From: Mytilus californianus
Taxonomy: Eukaryota; Mollusca; Bivalvia; Mytilida; Mytilidae
Assembly (NCBI RefSeq): GCF_021869535.1
Contig: NW_026262701.1
Coordinates: 7,083,501 to 7,147,500 of the forward strand
DNA: 64,000 bases
Direction: 5' to 3'
A program made the position numbers and the translations under genes. Positions 13,701 to 25,700 of this stretch are shown piece after piece. Each line of letters opens with the position of its first letter. Within the stretch, counting starts at the first letter, position 1. A model generated the notes under the pieces. That model was not told the origin of the DNA, made no database searches, and saw only the letters and a list, made by a program, of their open reading frames with translations.

Positions 13701-16700
13701 CCAAACCTGCATTACTGAAAATTTGAGATTTGTTTATTCACAAAATTTAACTTACAATCTAAGATTTTATGCAACTTTCAGTGACTAAAATCATGGTTCG
13801 AAAACTTTATCCTATTTTTTTCAGTTTAAAAGAATTTGTGGATTTATATATATCTGAACTAGAGGATTTCATTTTACCAATACTAGCCAATAGATAAGAT
13901 ATTTTAACACTTTGGAAAAGGAACTCTCCATTTGTAAGAAAGCCATATTATAATCTATTCCTTGGGATATATTGTATAACATATCTAAGGAAAGCATTCT
14001 GAGAAAACATTGTTTTGTCCTTATTTTAGAAACCTGCTTTAACTTGAATTTCTAGTACTTTATCATCAATTCTGCAATAAATAGATATTTGACATTAAAA
14101 TCTTCAACTCTGTACTTCACTTGATTGATTAAATGATTTAGGAATGTCCTAGTCAGTCACCTGATTATAACACAGTGTTTGAACACTTACAAATATATCA
14201 AACATTTTGTTGGCTTATGCTGACTTGTCTTATTTAAATTTCACATTTGAGAAAATGGAAAACCTTTATTATCATACTTAAATTTTCTTTTCATGAACAA
14301 AACATTGAAACAGATTCTGACACAGAGGTGCATGCTAATAACACATTAAAACAAAACCAACATTAACATAGCAATGAATTCATAGCTCCACATAAACTCA
14401 GGTTTTAAAATGTATTTGAGCTAATTTCCTAATGATTATAGATTAAGACTGGTTGGCTTGCTTGCTATGTTTGTATAAATGATTGCTCAAGCATTGTAAT
14501 TAAGATTGACATCTGCAAATAATATAAGTAGGCGGAGTTAAACCTGTATATAGTTAAATTTGATTATTTGACAATGTCCAATCAAATCTAAATGTATACA
14601 GGTTTGACTCTGCCTATTTATATTGTTTGCAGATGTCAATCTCAATTACAATGCTTGAGCAACCATTCATACAAACAAAGCAAGCAAGCCAACCAAAGTC
14701 TTAATCTACAAGCATTAGGAAATTAGCTCTAATTCAATCATTATAAAGTTCTTTGAGGATAAAAGAGTGGGAACACATACAGAACAAACCTATCACCTTC
14801 CACCCAGATATAAAGATTGTTGCATTTTAGGTTAGCATAACAAATTTGATTGATTATAAGTTTTTGCTTTATGCGGCATCAGCATACCAAGTGAGAAAAC
14901 TTAACACTAATTCAGTAAATATGAGGGACACGAAATATCTTTTGTAACATAAATACTGATAACGATCACTCATTTTCAATATCTGGCAATTCAGATTAAA
15001 TGTTCATCTTTTTAGGTTAGGGCTATTCCATTAAAATGTATGTGGGAGGGTAGGAAGGGAAGTTTAATTATTGAATGTGGGTCATGGGTCTTTTTTCAGT
15101 ATGCATCTATTACCATTATGCAAAGTTATCTAAAAAATGGTTCTTGGTTGTAGGGATATTTTGATAGTCCCTTCCTACCCTCCCACATACATTTTAATGG
15201 AACAGCCCTTATATTCTTTGATAAAAATAAAAATGCAACAAACTTAAAACATGACTACTGTTAAATAATGCCTTATGATTGAGAACCTCAGATTGTTTCT
15301 CTTTTTTGTCTTTATCTCCATTTTCTCTTTGTTTTTTCTCCTCCTGTTTTTCCTGGTTGGATTCAGTTTGATCTGGTTTTGCTTCCTCACTTTCAGCCTC
15401 TTTATCAGAATTTTCACCCTTCATGTGAAAGTGAACATGCAATAAGTGTTAGTCCAAATCACCCAAAAAAGTGTCAGTAGTAAATAATAAAAATAAAATA
15501 AATACAGATGCTTTGTATAATAAATCATGCCAACGAGTAAATAAAAAAGAACAGATTTTGAAACATCAAACAATATAACTAACACTACAGAGACAACACT
15601 TTTCACTGGTTCTTTAACTCATTTTATTTCATGTATGAAAAACAAAAATAAAGAAAAAATTTCTGTTTCTCTGGTATGCTTGCAAAATTGAAAAATAAAA
15701 GAAAGTACACAACAGAAAACAGAACAAGAGGCTCCTTAGAGCCTGAATCCCTCACCTGGCAAAAATACTAAAAATGGGCAAAAATCATCATTTATAGACC
15801 TAAATCAAGAATGTTGGAATGTTTGGCACTTTGCCAAAATGTAATTTATATAATGCTTTTGTCAAAAATAGAATAATTAAAAGTATGGGTCACCAAGCTT
15901 TTTTCAAGCTCCAGGTTGTGCAAAATAGTCAGATTAAGTGTGGGTTATTCATGGAATAAATTACTTCGCCGAGCGCAGCTGGATACGACCGCAGAGGTCC
16001 AACCCTGAACAGTTGGGGAAAAAATTGACACAATATTCATGCTTGATACAGGTCTGAATTTGGATTGAAATTAAATGTTTGACACATAATAGGTTTCTGA
16101 CACAGAATAACTGTAGTCAAAGAACTTAGAATTGGTTATATGATTTGAATTTATATTCAATTTTTTGCTTTTGTGCAATTCACTATGCTGTTGCGAAACC
16201 TTGTGTTTAAATTTCATAGATTTCTATCTACTAATACTAAAGTTATTGTCCAGAAACCAAGTGTCTTCGGACGACTATGACGTGATACCAATATACGACC
16301 ACAAAATTGTTTTGCGGTCGTATAAAAAGCACTTTAGAAAGAAAATCAAATGATAGATAAATTAAAATAATAATATCAGAAGATAGCTCTTATAATGTGC
16401 TTTCAGAAAATAAAAATTTGGGTCACCATACTTGTTTTCTTGCTAATGGTTGCAAATGATGCCTTAGATTTTTACTCATATAAGCAAATTTGCATGCAGA
16501 AATTCAAATTGTGTTTTCAACTTTTCAATCAAAAAAAGAAATTCTAATGATTTGATAACAAGTAATTTAGGTCATCTACCTTAAGGGCAATAACTTCTAT
16601 AAGGAGTCAATTGACAATTTCGGTTATTCTGACTTATTTTTAAATCTAATCTTGCAGATCAAGTTTGCTGTTTACAATTTCTCTCTACCTATCATAGTTT

Positions 16701-19700
16701 ATCAAGATAATTGCTTAAAAAGCAAGAAAAGAGTAAAAAAACAAACATCAACATTAAAGGGCAATAACTCCTATTAAGAGTCATCTGATAATTTTATTAT
16801 GGTTTTCAAGATTATAGACTGAAGATTTTTCCTTATGTTCTATTTTCAAAATGGCTGCCCTGTTGGTTGATTGATAGGAACAAAAAACACACTTTATACT
16901 AGATACCATTGAGTTCATTCATTTCAAAAAGATTTTAAAATTTTTTTCCAATGATGGATGCCAATTGACGACAGTAGCTCAAGAGCTAAAAAGCATAGAA
17001 AAAAATCCAGTCAGTGTTACCTCAACTGGTTTTTCTCCTGTCTCTTCTATCGTCTCTCCTTCCTCCTTTTTACCACCAAATAGTCCACCCAGAGTATTTC
17101 CTAATTCTAAAAAAAGATCAATAAGATATTTGGATATGCAACTACAAACAAACCTCCTACTTCTGTTTTCAGAAATGATTATTACAATTCTATTTAGTTT
17201 CCTTTAGAAATATAAAATTACAAATGCATCTTTATGGAATATACTAGCTTTAAAATATGACAATTTGTAAAATACTTGGGACAGTACTTTGGATTCCCAG
17301 TCAAAATCAGTCTTAATTCAACAATCCATTTGTAAAAAGCTAAGGTTTAATATCTATTTCAACACTTACCATAACCTAAAATAATTAATATGGGTGTATG
17401 AGGGGAAAAAATTGATGTAAAGAGTGTTCCTAAATCTGCTTTATTAGTAATATGTAGCATTGTTTAATAAATGTTGATAAAGATGCTACATCCCTCCCAT
17501 GTGTGTAGGTTTCTTAATTCAATAGATTACAAGAAATGATTGTAACAGGATGCTGTTACGAAGTCTCCCAAACGAAGCTCCCATAATTCGTAATTCCCAG
17601 GGTCACCTGACATTGGGCAACGTCCAGTGAAAATTGGTTTGGTCCAGTAAAGTTATATGCATTAGTGATGCCTGGGGACTAATCTTATATATCATTCAAA
17701 TCATCTTGGCATGACAAACCAGAATATATATGGTTTAGGGGTGGGGATCTCGACCATTTACAAGATACTAGAACATTGGGGGTGGGGAGGCACCCCTGGG
17801 GACTGGCCCTATACGTCATTCAAATGTTTATTACATGACGAACAGGAATATATATGGTTTAGGGGTGGGGATCTCAACCATTTACAAGATATTAGAACAT
17901 TGGGGGTGGGGGAACCCCTGGGGACTGACCGTATATGTCATTCAAATGTTCGAGACATGACAAATAGGAATATATATGGTTTAGGGGTGGGGATCTCAAC
18001 CATTTACAAGATATTAGAACTTTCTCAAATGGCAGGGGGTCGGGATGACCCCTGGGGACTAACCCTGTGTATCATTCAAACCATCTTCGCATGACAAACC
18101 AGAATATATATGGTTTAGGGGTGGGGATCTTGACCACTTACAAGATATTAGAACTTTCTTAAATGGCAGGGGGTGGGGGTGACCCCTGGGGACTAACCCT
18201 GTATTTCATTTGATGTGCTTTATCATGACAAACCAGAATATATATGGTTTAGGGGTGGGGATCTCGACCACTTACAAAGATATTAGAACTTTCTTAAATG
18301 GCAGGGGGTGGGGGTGACCCCTGGGGACTAACCCTGTATTTCATTTGATGTGCTTTATCATGACAAACCAGAATATAAATGGTTTAGGGATGGGGATCTC
18401 GACCACTTAGAAGATATTTGAACTTTCTCAAATGACAGGGGGTCGGGATGACCCCTGGGGACTCACCCTGTATATCATTCAAACTATCTTAGCATGACAA
18501 ACCAGAATATATATGGTTTAGGGGTGGGGATCTTGACCACTCACAAGATATTAGAACTTTCTTAAATGGCAGGGGGTGGGGGTGACCCCTGGGGACTAAT
18601 CCTGTATTTCATTTGATGTGCTTTATCATGACAAACCAGAATATATATGGTTTAGGGGTGGGGATCTCGACCATTTACAAGATATTAGAACTTTCTCAAA
18701 TGGCAGGGGGTCAGGATGACCCCTGGGGACTAACCCTGTATATCATTCAAACCATCTTAGCATGACAAACCAGAATATATATGGTTTAGGGGTGGGGATC
18801 CTGACCACTTAGAAGATATTAGAACTTTCTTAAATGGCAGGGGGTGGGGGTGACCCCTGGGGACTAACCCTGTATTACATTTGATGTGCTTTATCATGAC
18901 AAACCAGAATATATATGGTTTAGGGGTGGGGATCTCGACCATTTACAAGATATTAGAACTTTCTCAAATGGCAGGGGGTCGGGATGACCCCTGGGGACTA
19001 ACCCTGTATATCATTCAAACCATCTTAACATAACAAACCAGAATATATATGGTTTAGGGGTGGGGATCTCGACCATTTACAAGGTATTAGAACTTTCTTA
19101 AATGGCAGGGGGTGGGGGTGACCCCTGGGGACTAACCCTGTATTTCATTTAATGGGCTTTATCATTTAGAACATTTTCAATTAAAAAGATTGTGTCTATC
19201 ACAAACGGTTTTCAATTTATAATCATTTGAAAATTTAAAAAAATAAAATCCCATAGGGTTCTATAGTAAAACCCTCTTTTCTTTTTGCCCCTCAAAGTAC
19301 CCCTTTATAAACCCCATTGCACAAACAAAACCCTGATTGCACCACTAGACATGTTAGTCTAACATATTGTGAAACCCTAAGTTAATCTGACAAGCGGTTT
19401 TGGAGAACGGGTGCGGACAAGTTCAAATTTAAAAGCAGCGGAAGAAGAAGAAGAAGAAGAAGAAGAAGAAGAAGAAGAAGAAGAAGAAGAAGAAGAATAA
19501 TAATAATAATAAGAACTGAGCAAAAACAATAAGTCTTCCCAAACTTCGTTTGGGAGACTTAATAATACTTACTTGACCATGTGGATTCTTCTTTTTCTTC
19601 TTCCTTTTCAAACACAACTTCTACCTATAAAGCAACATTTTTTATTATTTACAGTGCTGTTTACAGGAACATACAACAATATTATACAGAAGTCTAGAGT

Positions 19701-22700
19701 AAGTCACAAATGTACATTAAATGTAGTTTTGGAAGTAAAACTGAATATTTTAAAAATATTTTCCTGTATTGCCATTGCTTGTCAGAAGAAACCCCATATC
19801 AAAAACATAGGTGTCAACACTCCTGATATTTTGTCGAAATTTCCAGAAAAGTCTGCTCTGGGCAAGTCTTCCTTCTTCCTAAGAGAATACTTCTTACTTA
19901 TTTTTACAAAAACAGGTACAAAATTTCATGAACATCATGCTGTAAACCGTTGATACATATTCATTTATCCTAAAAAAAAATGACTGGAATAGCATGAAAA
20001 ACTATCCCAATTATTTACCAATTTTTTTCCAATATTTAATTTCTACCTGATCCAAGTGAAGTATTCCACTTTCATCCAGTCTGAAATGTGCTTTTACTCC
20101 TTTACTATCACCAGATTCCTTATGTTTGGTGAAGGCATCTCCTACTCCTGATAGTTTAAACTTAGCAAGGGATGGATCTTGGAATGAACTGGAAAAATAT
20201 GAGATGGCAATGCAAGTTTTGAGAATTCCTGATGAGGTAAATAAGGAACACGCTTCTGACTCCAGAAATTTTCAAATAATAATTTTATTTTATAGAATTC
20301 ATTCTTTTTTATTGTTGCATTTATCATTTATAAACATGAACAATACAAAATTGGTATGAATAATTCAAACAGACAGTAAATTTGCATAACATTTACCTAT
20401 GTCATCTTAAAATTTAAATTTCTACTCCATATCTGATAAATCAAAGGTATTTATTTCTTTGTGATGAATGTTTTCAACAACAATGCCATCAACTCAATTA
20501 TGAAATGCAAAAGTAGAAAGTTTGATGAAATGCATCTTACCTTTTGTCAAAGTCTGATAGGAAATCAAGATCACCATAACTGACATTGAAATCAAAGTCT
20601 TTTAAATGTTTGCTGAAGGTCATGACCTTTTTCTGTGGGTAAGGGTTCATTCTGTTAAACAATGTTCTCTTAACTACCCTTTTACTATCACTGCCATCTT
20701 CTGCAAGTTTGTGCTTCTCAAATTCAACCTATGAATAACATATTAAAACGTTCATATGATTTTTACATTTCATGATGATAGAGAAAAATGTAGTACAGGT
20801 AAATTTCTCATGTTATAGGTATAAAGATTTTTTTAACCAATTTCAATGTTTTCAAATAACATGCTTGCCATAAGATCTTTAATGTTTAAAGTTCCATTTA
20901 ATTTTCGACAGCTATAAATAAGTGCATATTCATCTACAAACAAGTAAGAACAAGATGTGACAATACAACACAAATGCAATACTTTTGGCCTTATTCTTAA
21001 ATATACAATGCTTTTATAAATTACATGAAAAGTCAGGACACCACATTACTATTTGTGCAATATAAGTGAAAATAAAGGGATAATTACAATTTAACACTTT
21101 CACGCTTTGTTGATCTGTTTACCTGTATACAAGATTATTGGCACGTGCTAGCAAACAACAAATGTACCTGTAAATGCCCTGATATCGATTTTATTACCAT
21201 TACAGTCAAGGAATAAAAATTTTGGCGCCAGAAATATCTCAAGAAGCTGTATTTTGTTGCCAGATGAAATAAAAATCGCAATTCACAGCATTGGTGAAGC
21301 CCAGCGCAGTCCCTGTATCGCAGGATGACAATGACAGACACCAAGTGATGAGAAAAGCTCACCTGGCCCAAATAAATATCATCAAATCAGAACTAATTTC
21401 CTTATTAACCTACAATTTTTTTGCATTATTTCCGGAGTGTAACATATATAATTATCAAGTTAAATACATTATGTGAAATCATTTGATAATGAATTGGCTT
21501 GCATTAAACCTTAATGGTAAACAAACTTCTATTTCCATGGGTTTTATCGCATTAGCGTCAGCATTTCACGCGATCAATTGCATCATATTTAAATGTTGAT
21601 TCTAAGTCATCATTAAACACCCAAGTACCCAAATAAAAACCAGCACCATCTGCGCAGACATTACAAAAATTGAACAGGACAGAACAAATTAGGAAATGTA
21701 AGTTTAAAACCATAATTCCATCAAAAGTCTCCCAAACTCCATCTGTAAGTTATAATTAAACATTACTGTACCGACGCCCAGTTGCTGATCTTTAGACAAT
21801 ACAAACAAATTAGTCTAGATAAATACAATTTTCAAAGATAAAGGGCTGTTTTTCCCTAAAGTCAGTCATTTGGAACAAAACACTGATGTAAAAATCAGAT
21901 CAATATCAGCAGGCATAAGGAAAAAAGATACACTTGTAACCCTATAAGTCCTGGTCACTTAGTGGCAGGGGCATACAAATTGAGAAGGCAGTCAGTCTGT
22001 TGAAACCATCTTTGGTCCGTCAATCTTGACTGCTTAAATTAACAATTATATATTTATCAGTATTCTTCTGAGTTTTGGAATGTGACTTCAAATGCCTTAC
22101 ATTTGTAACTTATTTTGAATTTTATTAATATTTTGCGCTCTGACAAAAATCTGTTTTAGCAGTGACTAAATACTAATTGCTGGTGAAATCTGATTTTCCG
22201 TAAAATTTATTAAAACATAATAATACAATCAAGTCTTTCAAGAATAATTTAAACATTACAAACAATGAATGGTGTCTGTGATATAAATTTAAAACTTACA
22301 GTTATAGGATAAATACTAGCTTCCTTCACACCAAATGTTTTGACTTTGAATCCTTTTCCTAGATATGCAGCTTGGTAAACAGCACCCATTGCAGCAGCTT
22401 CATCTGTGTTGATACTCTTTCCTAGTTCTGATCTGTAAACAGGAAATATGTCTTTCGTCAGTAAAACTATGTTTCTCAGTGCAAATCTACTTTTCTAAAT
22501 TTGCTTTGAACTTTTCTCCACTCATAATTTTTGACTTTATTGACATTAAGGATGTTGAGCTGCACTTTCATGCTACTTCATTCAATTTCAGGATTTGTTC
22601 TTGTATTTGCCAATTAGCATCTACCCCAGATCATATCTTTTAATCTACAGTATGTTCTAATATGCTTTTGATATAAGAAGAAAAGGCTTAAATATGCATG

Positions 22701-25700
22701 TTATACTAAATTTGTTCTCACCTTCCGAGATATTTTTTTAGTATTTCTTGTACTTTTGGAATTCTGGTTCCACCTCCCATTAATATAACATCTTTGATTT
22801 CTCCCTAGAATGAGACAATGAACTTGTACAGGAAGCTTACAACACATTATCAAGTCAAAGGAATCCATATAATAACTTCCATTGTGATAGCACAAAGACC
22901 TGCATGTAGCGACAAATGTCATAGCATAACTTCTGAACTAGCATATAATTATATCTTGGTATGCACCAGACTTGCAGCTAATTATCTGGTTCAAATAGGA
23001 CTGGCATTCTCTAACATGACCATAATATTACATACAATATGAAAACATTGAATTTATTAAAATAAACTTTACTACATACACACTATCAAATTTCTTCAAT
23101 TGCTATTCTTAAAAACATTTAACTTCTTCAATACCACAGCTCTCGTAATTTTAATATTAGGACAAAAAGACTTAATTTAAATAACATTATAATGTTAAGG
23201 AGTAACCATTGATTTTTACTTGACATGGATTTATAAAATTTTCATTGAATTTTAAGACCATTTTTGTCCTTGATTTTTATTTTGGTAAAAGACAAATCCA
23301 TATTCAAATTCCTTATCCAGGACCTAATCATGTCTTTAGTGTACCAAGATGTGCAATGATCAGGAATTTATGTAAACTTCATGACACTAAAAGCACTTCT
23401 GAATTATTGTTCCAGAAAAAAATTACAATGTAGCAATTGAAGATACTAACACCGTACTCAACTTCTGGATAATTAAATTAATATTCTAGATATCACTAAA
23501 TATTTGATAGTACATAATAGTTTTTTACAGTAAGTTTTACAAAAACAGCATATATCCAATTTATACTTTATCTTTTTTTAGTGTAAACCACAAATAATGA
23601 AAGTTCAATAAACTTCAGGTCAAGAAGGGCGAAATGTAGTTTCTTAGCAATGTGAATTCCGACGAAATTTTCAAATGAAAACAAGACTCAACACACATAG
23701 GCTTATATTAGATAGTTGCACCCTTTATTTTTATTTTGGTATATTTCTACGCTTTTTACCAGTGCTTCTGTTTTTTTCTTTTCAATAAATTTTCCTTATC
23801 CAGGACCTTATCACAAATTCTTTAGTGTACCAAGATGTGCAATGATCAGGAATTTAATGTTAAATTCATGACACTATAAACATTTCTGAATTATTGTTCC
23901 AGAATAAAATTACAATGTAGCAATGGAAGATACTAACACCGTACTCAACTTCTGGATAATTAAAAGGAGTAATACCACCATTTTTTTTCCCTATCAGTCT
24001 TTGTTAATCCTTTGACCCCCAAGCCTGCCTGTAGTTGTGATTGCAGGGAGTTCAACCATGCAATTCATGGTCCATAAACTCTTCCCAGATGTGTTTTTAA
24101 GAAAATATGACAACCTTAATGCCTTTCTTAAGAGTTCAAAATCGTAAAAATGTGAAAAGTAGCCAAAATCAGGTGGGGTGGAAGTCATTTGATGGCCACT
24201 ACGGTAATGGTATGGGCAGTAGGTATTAACTATTATCCTAAATACATGCATAGGTGGTACAGGAACACAATAAATGTGGCTTCCATTAACAAAAAGTTCC
24301 ATTTGGAGCTACTGTGTTTAGAGACCTCTTATGTCAGTATACTATTACTCTATACTCTACAAAAATACTTATACTTTATAATAAATTATGGAAGCAATCA
24401 TCTGATTTTTTTTCTGGACAGGGATCAATAAATTTTTCAATTAATTAGTGTGACCATTTTTGTCCCTTATTTTTGGTATATAGGTATAATACTATGCATT
24501 TTTACCAGTAGCTTTTAACCAAAACTATTTTTTTGTTTCTTAATAAATTTTCCTTCAATATCTATTATATTATAGTGTACCAAGCTGTGCACTGATCAGA
24601 AATTTATGTTAAATTCATGACACTCAAAGCACTTCTGAATTATTGTTCCAGAATAAAATTACAATGTAGCAATGATAGATACTAACACCGTACTCAACTT
24701 CTGGAAAATCATCATATACATAATTTGATTAAGGGTTTATTCAGACTGAAACCTGATAATTTTTTCATATAAAGTGTAAACTTACCAAAGTTATTTGTGA
24801 AACTTTAAGAGCTTCTTCTATTGGTTGTGTGACTTTTTCAAATAAATCTTTGGACAATTCTTCTAATTCTTCTCTTGTTACTTTTGTTTTGAAGTCTATT
24901 TCTTCCAATAAGCCTTCAACCTATAAAGCAAAGGACATTTCTTTGAAACGACATCTTAAATACACAACTGTTATTTCCTTTATTCAAGGATCAACTTAAC
25001 ACCTTCCTAAAATAGTTGTTATTTAAAAAGATTGTTTGCAAATGCAAAAACATTGACTAAATAGTGCTCATATTTACTTTTCATGATCAGAAATTCAACT
25101 CTGTCCTTTGTAAATGAAATCACACAGTCTCAGTGTTTTCAAGACATCTGGATCAATCACAATGTCAAAAACAAAGACTCTCCAATAATGCAACAAGATT
25201 TCTAAATTGGTCCATTTTTTTTAATGTGTGAAAATATTAAATTTCCACATTCCTCTAATGACAAAGATAACTGTGATAAATATCAGGATAAACTACAACA
25301 TGTACAATTAATAAAATTATATCTATACTACTAAAATAACGAGGTCCAATTTGTTAGCCAGCATGACGTAATAATTCAGCAATTTTTCCATTTGTAAAGG
25401 GGCATAACTCTAGAACGGTAAAAGTGACACCACCAAAATTCAAACTTGACCTGTGATTTGTGGTCATAAGCATTGTGTATAAATTTCATAACATTTGGTT
25501 CAGGCAAACTAAAGTGAGAGAACGGAAACGAAAAATTCAGCAATTTTTCCATTTGTAAAGGGGCATAACTCTAGAACGGTAAAAGTGACGCCACCAAAAT
25601 TCAAACTTGATCTGTGTTTTGTGGTAAGGGCTATTCCATTAAAATGTATGTGGGAGGGTAGGAAGGGACTTTCAAAATATTCCTACAGCCAAGAACAATT

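Larger units (their letters stand above)
17561..19560. mobile_element. 2.0-kb element with perfect 17-bp terminal inverted repeats
   Basis: Left end aagtctcccaaacgaag (17561-17577) and right end cttcgtttgggagactt (19544-19560) are exact reverse complements. The right end forms its own hairpin (19531-19560). Inside are the 135-bp minisatellite and a GAA/TAA microsatellite. There is no transposase ORF. It occupies most of HYOU1 intron 16 and its right edge lies 12 nt inside the intron from the donor of exon 16. The superfamily is not identified. Confidence 0.65.

Noticed and set aside
17711-18094. 127-codon ORF across three repeat units
   Set aside because: It lies wholly in the 135-bp minisatellite and breaks in the following units.
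19429-19617. ORF with a poly-Phe run
   Set aside because: It is produced by the (GAA)n microsatellite read on the minus strand, and it overlaps the antisense of exon 16.
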